NCBI GenBank assembly: GCA_015067885.1
Contig: SVLO01000016.1
Span: 1-47,013 of the forward strand
Direction: 5' to 3'
DNA: 47,013 nucleotides
Origin: Oscillospiraceae bacterium
Lineage (GTDB): Bacteria; Bacillota; Clostridia; Oscillospirales; Oscillospiraceae
The notes under the pieces were generated by a model, which did no database searches, was not told the origin of the DNA, and worked only from the letters and a program-made list of their open reading frames with translations. The position numbers and the translations under genes were made by a program. Below, one piece after another: positions 16,132-24,544 of this stretch. The first letter of the stretch is position 1; the number at the start of each line of letters is the position of its first letter.

Positions 16132-17085
16132 ATGAGCGAATACGTTTTGAATATGTTTCCCGCCAAAGAGTCCGAGCGGGCCGAATTTGAGGCCCTGATG
16201 CCCCACGCGGTGTGGGAGTACCCCCGCCGCAGCACCGTGACCCGTGAGCAGTTAGAGCGCGCCACCGTCATCATGGGTACCCCCAGGCCGGAGGATCTGG
16301 TCCACGCCAAGAACCTGCGCTGGCTGCAATCCCTTTGGATGGGGGTGGATGAGTACGTAGCCGAGGGTGTACTGCCCGAAACCGTGACCATCACCGCCTG
16401 CGCCGGGGCATACCGACAGTCGGTGTCCGAACACATGCTGGCCACCCTGCTGGCCATGTGCCGCAACCTGCCCCAGGTCCGGGACAATCAGCGCGCCCAC
16501 AAGTGGGTGGACTTCAAGCAGATGCGCACCATCCGGGGCGCCACGGTCCTTGTGGTGGGCGCCGGCACCATCGGCGGCGACTTCGCCCGGCTGTGCAAGG
16601 CGTTGGGCGCCAACACCGTAGGACTCAAGCGCACCGTCACCGGACCCATCGACGGCTTTGACCGGCTGGACACCATGGACGCGCTGGACGCCTGGCTGCC
16701 CAAAGCCGACGTGGTGGCCCTCATCGTCCCCCACACGCCGGAGACCATCCATCTGATGGACCGCCGCCGCCTGTCCCTAATGAAGCCCGACGCCATGCTG
16801 GTCAGCGACGGTCGGGGCAGTGTGCTGGATCAGGATGCCCTGGCCGACTTGATGGGTCAGGGTCACCTGTGGGGTGCCGCTCTGGACGTGACCGTGCCGG
16901 AACCGCTCAACGCCGACAGCCCCCTGTGGGATATCCCCAACCTGCTGCTGACCCCCCACCTGGCCGGGGGCATCCGGCTGGAGGTCAGCCGTAAAAACGC
17001 CGTGGACTTCGCCCTGGCCAACTTCCGCCGCTACGCCCAGGGGCAGCCCTTGCAGGCTGTTGCCCGGTCGGGGCTGGTCCGTTGA
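16132..17085 (+). CDS. D-isomer-specific 2-hydroxyacid dehydrogenase family protein
   Basis: A 317-residue NAD(P)-dependent 2-hydroxyacid dehydrogenase. The Rossmann motif is VVGAGTIGGDFARLCKALG. The catalytic triad fits the family: Arg in SDGRGSVLDQDAL, Glu in VTVPEPL and His in LLTPHLAGG. The second Rossmann glycine pattern and the short N-terminal domain are of the GhrA-like type. The substrate (glyoxylate, hydroxypyruvate or another 2-oxoacid) cannot be read from sequence. AGGAGG lies 5 bases before the ATG. It is alone on its transcript, divergent from recG; murA downstream has its own promoter. Confidence 0.85.
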   Translation: MSEYVLNMFPAKESERAEFEALMPHAVWEYPRRSTVTREQLERATVIMGTPRPEDLVHAKNLRWLQSLWMGVDEYVAEGVLPETVTITACAGAYRQSVSEHMLATLLAMCRNLPQVRDNQRAHKWVDFKQMRTIRGATVLVVGAGTIGGDFARLCKALGANTVGLKRTVTGPIDGFDRLDTMDALDAWLPKADVVALIVPHTPETIHLMDRRRLSLMKPDAMLVSDGRGSVLDQDALADLMGQGHLWGAALDVTVPEPLNADSPLWDIPNLLLTPHLAGGIRLEVSRKNAVDFALANFRRYAQGQPLQAVARSGLVR

Positions 17086-17126
17086 AAAAAAGTTTTTATT
17101 TTCACCGCTAAATAGATAAAAAAACT

Positions 17127-17155
17127 TTGCCTTTTGTGACAAAGGATGCTATAAT
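17127..17155 (+). promoter_or_regulatory. Promoter of murA
   Basis: TTGCCT (17127-17132), 17 bases, TATAAT (17150-17155). About 100 bases of leader follow, with a small hairpin GCATAT/ATATGC around a T run. Confidence 0.7.
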
Positions 17156-17262
17156 CTATGGTGTATGGGCATATACTTTTTTCATATGCTGTTTTAGGAG
17201 TAAACCCCGCCTTCCCGCGGGCGTCAATATAGTCATCCAGTTTCGTCAAAGAGGGTGCGATT

Positions 17263-18561
17263 TTGAAGAAATATCAAATTATCGGCGGCCATAAGCTGCA
17301 CGGCTCCATAGAGATCAGCGGCGCCAAAAACGCCGCCGTGGCCATTCTCCCCGCCGCCCTACTGGTGGATGGGGTATGCCGCATTGAAAACATCCCCCAA
17401 ATCAGCGACGTGACCCTGATCCTGCAGATCATGCAGGAGCTGGGCGCACAAATCAAGACCATCAACCGCACCACCATGGAGATCGACTGCTCCCATATCG
17501 TCAACCAGCGGGTGCCGCAGGATATGGGCCGCAAGATCCGCGCCAGCTATTATTTGGTGGGCGCCCTGATGGGCCGCTTCGGCTGGGCGGAGGTACCTAT
17601 GCCCGGCGGCTGCGACCTGGGCAGCCGTCCCATCGACCAGCATATCAAGGGCTTTGCCGCCATGGGCGGCGCGGTGGACGTGGTGTCCGGCGTCATCTGC
17701 GGCAAAATGAACAGCGGCAACCGTTTCAAGGGCGGTCAGGTCTATTTGGACATCGTGTCCGTGGGCGCCACCATGAATATCATGCTGGGCGCCGCCCTGG
17801 CCGACGGCATGACCATCATCGAGAACGCCGCCAAGGAGCCTCACATCGTAGACCTTGCCAACTTCCTGAACTCCATGGGCGCCGACATCATGGGCGCCGG
17901 TACCGACGTCATTAAGATCCGCGGCGTGGAACGGCTGCGGGGCGGTACCTACTCCATCATCCCCGACCAGATCGAGGCCGGCACCTACATGGCCGCCGTG
18001 GCCGCCGCCGGGGGCGAGGTGCGCATCTGCAACGTTATTCCCAAGCACCTGGACTGCATCACCGCAAAGCTGCTGGAGATGGGTGTGGAGGTCATTGAGG
18101 AGGACGATACCGTCCTGGTCCGCCGCGACGGCCCCCTGACCCGCACCAATATCAAGACCATGCCCTACCCCGGTTTCCCCACGGATATGCAGTCCCAAAT
18201 CGGCGCGGTGCTGTGCCTGGCACAGGGTACCAGCGTCATTACCGAGGGCGTGTGGGATAACCGCTACCGCTACGTTGACGAGCTGCGCCGCATGGGTGCC
18301 AGCATTCAGGTGGACGGCAAGGTAGCCGTCATCGAGGGCGTGGAAAAGCTGACCGGCGCCCCGGTCCACGCCTGCGACCTGCGCGCCGGCGCCGCCATGG
18401 TCATCGCCGGCCTCGCCGCCGAGGGCGTGACCGAGATCGACTCCATCCACCACATTGAGCGCGGCTACGAAAACCTGGTGGAAAAGCTGGCCGCCGTTGG
18501 CGCCCACATCCGTGTAGTGGAGACCCCGGATGAGGAGGCTGCCCAGCCTCAGGTTGGCTGA
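17263..18561 (+). CDS. murA: UDP-N-acetylglucosamine 1-carboxyvinyltransferase MurA
   Basis: Transfers enolpyruvate from PEP to UDP-GlcNAc, the first committed step of peptidoglycan synthesis. The 432 residues open with GGHKLHGSIEISGAKNAAVA (KN pair for UDP-GlcNAc binding). The active loop PGGCDLGSRPIDQH has Cys117, the fosfomycin target, and RGYENLVEKL is near the C-terminus. The start is a TTG preceded by GAGGGTG; no ATG fits before the conserved N-terminus. The last residues (EEAAQPQVG) are a short unconserved tail. Its own promoter is at 17127; walJ and rlmH follow on the same strand. Confidence 0.95.
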   Translation: MKKYQIIGGHKLHGSIEISGAKNAAVAILPAALLVDGVCRIENIPQISDVTLILQIMQELGAQIKTINRTTMEIDCSHIVNQRVPQDMGRKIRASYYLVGALMGRFGWAEVPMPGGCDLGSRPIDQHIKGFAAMGGAVDVVSGVICGKMNSGNRFKGGQVYLDIVSVGATMNIMLGAALADGMTIIENAAKEPHIVDLANFLNSMGADIMGAGTDVIKIRGVERLRGGTYSIIPDQIEAGTYMAAVAAAGGEVRICNVIPKHLDCITAKLLEMGVEVIEEDDTVLVRRDGPLTRTNIKTMPYPGFPTDMQSQIGAVLCLAQGTSVITEGVWDNRYRYVDELRRMGASIQVDGKVAVIEGVEKLTGAPVHACDLRAGAAMVIAGLAAEGVTEIDSIHHIERGYENLVEKLAAVGAHIRVVETPDEEAAQPQVG

Positions 18562-18574
18562 TTTTATCACACAC

Positions 18575-18628
18575 AAAGCCGGAGATGTCTGCCGCGCCCT
18601 TGGGCGCCGCCGTCTTCGGCTTTTGTAT
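18575..18628 (+). terminator. Possible terminator after murA
   Basis: AAAGCCGGAGA pairs imperfectly with TCTTCGGCTTTT around an inner hairpin GCGCCC/GGGCGC, followed by TTTGTATTT. It could be a partial terminator between murA and the WalJ-like gene. Confidence 0.45.
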
Positions 18629-18645
18629 TTGAAAGGAAGATCATT

Positions 18646-19455
18646 TTGCTTGGCGTTACAACCCTTGCCAGCGGCTCCGGCGGCAACTGCCTGCTGGTGT
18701 CCGGCGGCGGAAGTCACCTGCTGATCGACGCGGGCATCTCCTGCCGCCGTATGACCGCCGGACTGGCTCAACTGGGACTGAGCCTGTCCCAGTTGGACGG
18801 CATCCTCATCACCCACGAACATTCCGACCATATCTGCGGCCTTGCTACCCTCATCAAAAAGCACGCCACCCCCATCTTCGCCTCCCCCGGCACCGCCCGG
18901 GCGCTGGAGTACCGGCTGGCCTTTGCCGAAAATCAGTTGCGCCCCATTGAGGTGGGCGAGGAATTTTGCGTAGGCGACCTGACGGTGCGCAGCTTCGCCA
19001 CCAGCCACGACAGCGCCCAAAGCTGCGGCTATCGTGTCCGGGCCGAAGATCGCTCCATGGCCCTGGCCACCGACCTGGGTTTCGTGTCCGATCAGGTGCT
19101 GGATGCCGTACTGGGCTGCGACATTTTGGTGGCGGAGTCCAACCACGACGTGGACTGGCTGCTGTCCGGCCCCTATCCCCCCTACCTGCAGCAGCGGATT
19201 TTGGGTGACCGGGGCCATCTGCGCAACGAGGACGGGGCCGAGCTGGTGACCCGTGCCGCCCTGTCCGGCACCCGCACCATCCTGTTGGCCCACCTGAGCC
19301 GTGAAAACAACACCCCCGCCCGGGCGCTGGAGGTGGCTCGCCGCCGCCTGTCCGCCGCCGGCATCGACCCGGACCGGGATGTGACCCTGGCCGTGGCCCC
19401 GGTGTGCGAAAACAGCCCCACTTATCTTGCCGAGAGGAGCGAGCAGCCGTGCTGA
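18646..19455 (+). CDS. MBL-fold metallohydrolase, WalJ/YycJ type
   Basis: A 269-residue metallo-beta-lactamase-fold protein. The metal motif THEHSDH gives H-x-H-x-D-H, and further ligands are likely in SHDSAQS, the LATDLG Asp and the AHLSRENN His. The N-terminus LASGSGGNCLLV is the hallmark of YycJ/WalJ, a double-strand-specific exonuclease-like protein linked to wall metabolism and mismatch repair in other Firmicutes. No WalK/WalR genes are nearby, so the family name rests on sequence. The start is TTG with AAGGAAG 6 bases upstream. Its end overlaps rlmH by 7 bases. Confidence 0.85.
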   Translation: MLGVTTLASGSGGNCLLVSGGGSHLLIDAGISCRRMTAGLAQLGLSLSQLDGILITHEHSDHICGLATLIKKHATPIFASPGTARALEYRLAFAENQLRPIEVGEEFCVGDLTVRSFATSHDSAQSCGYRVRAEDRSMALATDLGFVSDQVLDAVLGCDILVAESNHDVDWLLSGPYPPYLQQRILGDRGHLRNEDGAELVTRAALSGTRTILLAHLSRENNTPARALEVARRRLSAAGIDPDRDVTLAVAPVCENSPTYLAERSEQPC

Positions 19456-19931
19456 GCGTACATATCATCTGCGTGGGCAAAATGAAGGAAAAATTCTATA
19501 TCGACGCCGCCGCGGAATACGTCAAGCGGCTGGGCGGCTACTGTAAGCTGACCATTACGGAGCTTACCGAGGAACGCCTGCCCGCCGACCCCTCCCAAGG
19601 GCAGATCGACGCCGCCCTGGCCCGGGAGGCTGCCGCCATCCAAGCAAAACTGCCCCCCAACGCCGCCATTGTGGCCATGTGCGTGGAGGGCAAGACCTGC
19701 TCCAGTCCGGAGCTGGCGGCACAGATGCTCCGCTTTGAGCAGGACAGCGCCAAGCACGTGGTCTTTCTCATCGGCGGCAGCTGCGGCCTGGACGAGGCAC
19801 TGAAACGTCAGGCCCGCCTGCGGCTGTCCATGTCCCCCATGACCTTCCCCCACCACCTGGCCCGGGTCATGCTGCTGGAGCAGATTTACCGCGCCTTCAA
19901 AATCAACGAAGGCTCCTCCTACCACAAGTAG
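19449..19931 (+). CDS. rlmH: 23S rRNA pseudouridine-1915 N3-methyltransferase RlmH
   Basis: Methylates the pseudouridine at position 1915 of 23S rRNA helix 69. With a GTG start at 19449 it is 160 residues, the usual length (about 155-160), beginning LSVHIICVGKMKEKFY. It ends in the conserved HLARVMLLEQIYRAFKINEG followed by SSYHK, and has the SAM-binding LIGGSCGLDEA. GAGAGGAG is 9 bases upstream of the GTG, inside the end of the WalJ-like gene, and the overlap suggests coupling. The WalJ-RlmH pair is common in Firmicutes. Confidence 0.95.
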   Translation: MLSVHIICVGKMKEKFYIDAAAEYVKRLGGYCKLTITELTEERLPADPSQGQIDAALAREAAAIQAKLPPNAAIVAMCVEGKTCSSPELAAQMLRFEQDSAKHVVFLIGGSCGLDEALKRQARLRLSMSPMTFPHHLARVMLLEQIYRAFKINEGSSYHK

Positions 19932-19943
19932 GCAGAAAATACG

Positions 19944-19972
19944 TGGAAGTTTTCCTCAGTTTGTGATACAAT
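19944..19972 (+). promoter_or_regulatory. Promoter of the phosphoglucomutase gene
   Basis: Extended -10 TGATACAAT ending at 19972; the -35 (TGGAAG at 19944-19949) is weak, 17 bases upstream. Confidence 0.5.
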
Positions 19973-20008
19973 GGTTGTACCAACTCAATTTCAACGGAGG
20001 TTTTTGCT

Positions 20009-21736
20009 ATGACGTACCTGGATACCTACGAAAAATGGCTGGCCAGCCCCGCCCTGTCCGCGGAGGAAAAGGCCGAGCTGCAGGCCATCGCCAACGACGA
20101 CAAGGAGATCGAGTCCCGCTTTTATGACCAACTGTCTTTCGGCACCGCCGGTCTGCGGGGTACCATGGGCGTGGGTCTGAACCGCATGAACGTCCACGTC
20201 ATCCGTCACGCTACCCAAGCCTTTGCCCAGGTGATTTTGGAGCAGGGCGCCGACGCGGTGGCCCGGGGCGTGGCGGTGTGCTATGACTGCCGTAACAACT
20301 CCGCCCTCTTCGCCCGGGAGGCTGCCCGGATCATGGCCGGCAACGGCATCCCCGTGCGGCTGTTTGACGCTCTGCGCCCCACGCCGGAGCTGTCCTTCGC
20401 CGTGCGTGAATACGGCTGCACCGCCGGCATCAACATCACCGCCAGCCACAATCCCAAGGAGTACAACGGCTACAAGGTCTATTGGGACGACGGCGCCCAG
20501 TTGCCCCCCGAACACGCCGACGAGGTGGCCCGGAAGATGAAGGAGCTGGACGTATTCGACTGCGTGAAGCTGGCCGACTACGACGCCGCCGTGGCCCAGG
20601 GCAAGATCGTGCTGATGGGCGAGGAAACTGACGAGGCCTTCCTTTCCAACGTCATGGCCCAGGTCAACGACAAGGCTGTGGTGGCGCAGGTGGCGGACAA
20701 CTTCAAGATGGTCTACACCCCCTTCCACGGCACCGGTCACAAGCTCATTCCCACCGCCCTGGGCCGTCTGGGTGTCAAGCACCTCATCTGCGTGCCTGAG
20801 CAGATGGTCATCGACGGTGACTTCCCCACCGTGGTCTCCCCCAACCCGGAGAATCCCGAGGGCTTCGCCCTGGCCGTGGAGCTGGCTAAAAAAGAGGGCG
20901 CCGACTTCATCCTCGGCTCCGACCCCGACGCCGACCGCGTGGGCATCATGGTCAACACCGGAAACGGCGAATTCGCCGTCATCTCCGGCAACCAGACCGG
21001 CGTGCTGCTGCTGGACTACCTCATCGGCGCCATGAAGCGCGCCGGCAAGCTGCCCCAGAACCCCGTGGCCCTGAAAACCATCGTCACCACCGAGATGGCC
21101 CGCAAGGTGGCCCAGGTCAACGGTCTTGCCTGCTACGATACCTTTACCGGCTTTAAGTTCCTGGCCCAAAAGAAGGACCGGCTGGAGCAGTCCGGCGAGG
21201 GCAACGTCATCTTCTCTTATGAGGAGTCCTTCGGCTATATGCTGGGTGGCTTCGTCCGGGACAAGGACGCCGTCACCGCCTCCCTGCTGCTGACCGAGAT
21301 GGCCGCTTGGTACGCCAGCCGCGGCATGACTCTGTACGACGCCCTGCAGGAGCTGTTTGTGAAGTACGGTTTCTACGGCGAGAAGACCCTGAACCTGGTC
21401 ATGCCCGGTCTGGACGGTCTGAAGAAGATGGCCGACCTGATGGCTGGCCTGCGCGCCGATCCCCCCGCCGACATCGCCGGGGTCAAGGTGGCCGAGTACA
21501 AGGACTATTCCGACGGCAGCGTGGTCTGCGCCGAGTGCGGTAAGAAGTCCACCATGGAGCTGTCCGGTTCCAACGTCCTGCGCTACGAAATGGCCGACGG
21601 CACCAGCCTCATCGTCCGCCCCTCCGGCACCGAGCCCAAGGTCAAGGTCTATATCCTGGCCAACGGCGCCGACAAGGCCGAGTGTGACGCCAAGGTGGCC
21701 AAGTACGCCGCCTGGGCCGAGAGCCTGAAAAACTGA
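20009..21736 (+). CDS. Phosphoglucomutase/phosphomannomutase family
   Basis: A 575-residue alpha-D-phosphohexomutase, similar to PgcA-type enzymes that interconvert glucose-1-P and glucose-6-P for UDP-glucose and wall-glycan precursors. Motifs in order: FGTAGLRGTMG near residue 46, the active phosphoserine loop TASHNPKEYNGYK, the metal loop SDPDADRVGI, the sugar-binding EESFGYMLGG and the phosphate-binding RPSGTEPKVKVY. All catalytic motifs are intact, in contrast to the related domain of the protein at 32384-34693. GGAGG is 8 bases before the ATG. It is monocistronic, ending in a strong terminator. Confidence 0.95.
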   Translation: MTYLDTYEKWLASPALSAEEKAELQAIANDDKEIESRFYDQLSFGTAGLRGTMGVGLNRMNVHVIRHATQAFAQVILEQGADAVARGVAVCYDCRNNSALFAREAARIMAGNGIPVRLFDALRPTPELSFAVREYGCTAGINITASHNPKEYNGYKVYWDDGAQLPPEHADEVARKMKELDVFDCVKLADYDAAVAQGKIVLMGEETDEAFLSNVMAQVNDKAVVAQVADNFKMVYTPFHGTGHKLIPTALGRLGVKHLICVPEQMVIDGDFPTVVSPNPENPEGFALAVELAKKEGADFILGSDPDADRVGIMVNTGNGEFAVISGNQTGVLLLDYLIGAMKRAGKLPQNPVALKTIVTTEMARKVAQVNGLACYDTFTGFKFLAQKKDRLEQSGEGNVIFSYEESFGYMLGGFVRDKDAVTASLLLTEMAAWYASRGMTLYDALQELFVKYGFYGEKTLNLVMPGLDGLKKMADLMAGLRADPPADIAGVKVAEYKDYSDGSVVCAECGKKSTMELSGSNVLRYEMADGTSLIVRPSGTEPKVKVYILANGADKAECDAKVAKYAAWAESLKN

Positions 21737-21746
21737 ACCTATCCCC

Positions 21747-21781
21747 ACACGCCCCACGGCAATGCCGTGGGGCGTGTTTTC
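21747..21781 (+). terminator. Terminator of the phosphoglucomutase gene
   Basis: ACACGCCCCACGGC / GCCGTGGGGCGTGT with loop AAT and TTTTC tail. Confidence 0.9.
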
Positions 21782-21784
21782 TCA

Positions 21785-21950
21785 GCCCCCCGGCGCGCCG
21801 GGCGAAATGTAACGGCCCGCCGGGTCGCCGGGCCCTACGGATACGGCATACCCCTTGCTGATACAAAGGGGCCACGCAGACCACCGGCACGGCCTGATTA
21901 TGCCCGCTTGTCATTTGCGCCCCGGCGTGGTAAAATATAGAATAGGAAAT
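21785..21950. repeat. Dispersed intergenic repeat block
   Basis: CCCCCGGCGCGCCGGG and GGCCCGCCGGG pieces are followed by CCCTACGGATACGGCATACC, a member of the family also at 6918, 30307 and 37332. A further ACCGGCACGGCC piece recurs at 3769-3780. No gene is seen. Confidence 0.55.
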
Positions 21951-21972
21951 TATGGGACTGCGAGGTAACTGC

Positions 21973-22941
21973 ATGGAAATCGGCGGCATTGAAATCCCCG
22001 GCAAGCTGGCCCTTGGCCCCATGGCCGGGGTGACGGACATGGCCTTTCGCACCATCTGTCGGGAGCAGGGCGCGGCCCTGACCATTACCGAGATGGTCAG
22101 CGCCAAGGCCCTGTGCTATCAGGATAAAAAGTCCATACCCCTGCTGCAGCTCGGCCCGGAGGAGCATCCCGCCGCCGCCCAGCTTTTCGGCAGCGACCCG
22201 GTCTGTATGCAGGAGGCGGCCGCCATCGCCCGTGAAGTGTCCGGCGCCGACTTCATCGACATCAATATGGGCTGTCCCGTCCCCAAAATCGCCAACAGCG
22301 GCGACGGCAGCGGCCTGATGCGCACCCCGGATCTGGCCGTCAAGGTAGCCGAGGCGGTCATCAGGGGCGCCGGCTGTCCCGTCACCGTCAAGTTCCGCCT
22401 TGGCTGGGACAAGGGCAGCATCAACTGCGTGGAATTTGCCAAAGCCATGGAACAGGCCGGCGCGGCCGCCGTGGCTGTCCATGGCCGCACCCGCACCCAA
22501 ATGTACGCCGGCACCGCCAACTGGGACTGGATTCGTGAAGTTAAAAACGCCGTTCACATCCCCGTCATCGCCAACGGCGACGTATTTGAGGCAAAGGACG
22601 CCGTGCGCATTTTGAAGTACACTGGGGCGGACATGGCCATGATCGGCCGGGGCGTGTTCGGCAACCCGTGGATCTTTGCCCAGTGCAACGCCGCCCTGGA
22701 GGGCCGTGATATTCCCGAAATTCCGCCCCTTGCCCAGCGGTGCGACACCGCCGTGCGGCAGTTCGAGATGGCCGCCGCCAACAAAGGGGAAAAGGTCGCC
22801 TGTCTGGAGGCCCGCAAGCAGTACGCCTGGTACCTCAAGGGCGTGTCCCACGCCGGGTATTATAAGGAACAAATTTGCAAAATCACCACACTGGACGACG
22901 TATATCGGGTCACCGCGGGTATCAAGCGGGACCTGTGCTGA
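21973..22941 (+). CDS. dusB: tRNA-dihydrouridine synthase
   Basis: FMN-dependent reductase that makes dihydrouridine in tRNA. The 322 residues show LALGPMAGVTDMAFR, the catalytic Cys in INMGCPVPK, the FMN/RNA-contact segments VKFRLGWD and VHGRTRTQMY, and IPVIANGDVF and MIGRGVFGNPWIF for FMN phosphate binding, then a C-terminal helical RNA-binding domain. I start at the ATG at 21973, with GAGG 8 bases upstream; the ATG at 21952 lacks a site. DusB is the likely subfamily from the Firmicutes pattern, not proven. The ECF sigma gene follows 35 bases later. Confidence 0.92.
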   Translation: MEIGGIEIPGKLALGPMAGVTDMAFRTICREQGAALTITEMVSAKALCYQDKKSIPLLQLGPEEHPAAAQLFGSDPVCMQEAAAIAREVSGADFIDINMGCPVPKIANSGDGSGLMRTPDLAVKVAEAVIRGAGCPVTVKFRLGWDKGSINCVEFAKAMEQAGAAAVAVHGRTRTQMYAGTANWDWIREVKNAVHIPVIANGDVFEAKDAVRILKYTGADMAMIGRGVFGNPWIFAQCNAALEGRDIPEIPPLAQRCDTAVRQFEMAAANKGEKVACLEARKQYAWYLKGVSHAGYYKEQICKITTLDDVYRVTAGIKRDLC

Positions 22942-22976
22942 CAAAATAACCGTGTGCGAAAGGCGGTGAGCAAGCC

Positions 22977-23549
22977 GTGACGGAACAGGAACTGGTATCC
23001 CGGGCGAGGGCCGGGGATGACAAGGCCTTTGAGCAACTGATGCTGGACAACCAAACCCGCATTTACAACCTGACCCTGCGCATGACGGGCAACCCGGAGG
23101 ACGCTCTGGACCTGGCCCAGGAGGCCTTTCTCAACGCCTGGAAGGGACTGAAATTCTTTAAGGGCGACAGCACCTTCGCCACGTGGCTGTACCGCCTTGC
23201 CACCAACGCCTGCCTGGACCACCTGCGCAAGCGGAAACGGCGGCAGGACGTGTGGCTGCCCCAACTGGCGGACGATGAGGACGACTCCCTCCCCGATGTC
23301 CCCGACGAGCGCTACCGCCCCGACACCACCTACGAGCGGCAGGAGCGGTTGGAGGCGCTGCAACAGGGCCTTGCAAAGCTGTCCGACGAGCATCGGCAGG
23401 TGCTGGTCATGCGGGAGCTGGACGGCCTGTCTTACCAGGAAATTGGCGACGTTTTGGACCTGGAGGCCGGCACGGTCAAGTCCCGCATTGCCCGGGCAAG
23501 GCTTGCCCTGCGAAAAATTTTACTGGAAACGGGGAACTTTTCCCCCTGA
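22977..23549 (+). CDS. ECF-type RNA polymerase sigma factor (second)
   Basis: A 190-residue group 4 sigma factor. Region 2 is at about 20-90: MTGNPEDALDLAQEAFLNAW for core binding and STFATWLYRLATNACLDHLR for the -10 element. Region 4 at about 130-185 has LSYQEIGDVLDLEAGTVKSR. An acidic linker (ADDEDDSLPD) joins them. The start is GTG with AAAGGCGGTGAG upstream. It is paired with the zinc-finger anti-sigma 45 bases downstream. Its target promoters are not known; the type resembles SigW/RpoE-like regulators. Confidence 0.93.
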   Translation: MTEQELVSRARAGDDKAFEQLMLDNQTRIYNLTLRMTGNPEDALDLAQEAFLNAWKGLKFFKGDSTFATWLYRLATNACLDHLRKRKRRQDVWLPQLADDEDDSLPDVPDERYRPDTTYERQERLEALQQGLAKLSDEHRQVLVMRELDGLSYQEIGDVLDLEAGTVKSRIARARLALRKILLETGNFSP

Positions 23550-23594
23550 CGGGCGTCAAAGCTTATGAAACCAATGGAAAGGAAGTGACCCGGC

Positions 23595-24341
23595 ATGAAT
23601 TGTGAGCGTTATCTCGACCTCATCAGCGCCCGGCTGGACGGCCCCCTGTCCCCTGCGGACGAAGCCGAACTGACCGCCCATCTGAACGACTGCCCCGCCT
23701 GCCGGGCCATTGCCCACGACCTTGCCAACGTCCACACCACCCTGTCCGGCGCGGCCGCCACACCTCCGGCGGAGCTTGCCGAGGGCGTGATGACGTCCAT
23801 CCGTGGCCAGCGTACCGCCCGCAAGCGTACCTTCCGTCAGCTTGGTGCTTTGGCCGCCTGCCTTGTTCTCTGTGTAGGTTTGTTTGCTCTGTCCCGACCT
23901 CAGGTCCCCGCCGACGAGCAGACCCCCATGACCACCCGCACCGTCACCGGCCGGTCCGCAAGCGCGGGGCTGCCCTTCTCCGACCCGCAGCGGCTGCGGC
24001 TGAGCAGTATGTCCACCTCCTTTGCGCCCACCGCCGACCTGCTGGGCGACACAGAGGGCCTGGCCCGCTGCCTGGCCCGGTTCCCGGAAAACGACCTGTC
24101 CCACTTGACCCTGGCCTATGACGAGGACTATTTCCGCACCCACCGGCTGCTGGCCATGGCGGTGGTAGAACCCAGCAGCTCCATCACCCACACCGTTGCC
24201 ACCCTGACCGACAACACCGTCACCGTCCTGCGCCACGTCCCCGAGGCCGGGGACACCGACGTGGCCCTGTGGCTCATTTTGGCCGAGGTGGAGGGTGTCG
24301 GCCCGGAAACCGCTTTGACCGTGGAGCTGATCGACAATTGA
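23595..24341 (+). CDS. Zinc-finger (zf-HC2) membrane anti-sigma factor
   Basis: A 248-residue single-pass protein expected to sequester the sigma factor encoded just upstream. The cytoplasmic N-terminus has the ZAS motif H-x3-C-x2-C (HLNDCPAC at about residue 29-36). One membrane segment lies at about 82-100 (LGALAACLVLCVGLFAL), followed by about 145 extracellular residues without a recognised domain, perhaps a sensor. AAAGGAAG is upstream of the ATG. The run ends with the terminator at 24354. Confidence 0.88.
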   Translation: MNCERYLDLISARLDGPLSPADEAELTAHLNDCPACRAIAHDLANVHTTLSGAAATPPAELAEGVMTSIRGQRTARKRTFRQLGALAACLVLCVGLFALSRPQVPADEQTPMTTRTVTGRSASAGLPFSDPQRLRLSSMSTSFAPTADLLGDTEGLARCLARFPENDLSHLTLAYDEDYFRTHRLLAMAVVEPSSSITHTVATLTDNTVTVLRHVPEAGDTDVALWLILAEVEGVGPETALTVELIDN

Positions 24342-24353
24342 ACCGATACGCTG

Positions 24354-24388
24354 AATGGGACGCCGCAGGCGTCCCATTCTTATTTTCC
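24354..24388 (+). terminator. Terminator of the second sigma/anti-sigma operon
   Basis: AATGGGACGCC / GGCGTCCCATT with loop GCA and CTTATTTT tail. Confidence 0.8.
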
Positions 24389-24438
24389 CATCACTTTGCC
24401 ACACTAAATCATTCATTTACATTTTCGTCAAAAAACTG

Positions 24439-24467
24439 TTGTCATTTATTCGGTTTTGTTATATAAT
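24439..24467 (+). promoter_or_regulatory. Promoter of the EF-G-like gene
   Basis: TTGTCA (24439-24444), 17 bases, TATAAT (24462-24467). About 70 bases of leader follow before the ATG. Confidence 0.75.
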
Positions 24468-24544
24468 AGCCAATAGCATGATATTGCTTTGGCTCCGGTC
24501 AAAGCTTGTCGTAGAAACACCCAATTGTAAGGAGTGGAAACAAC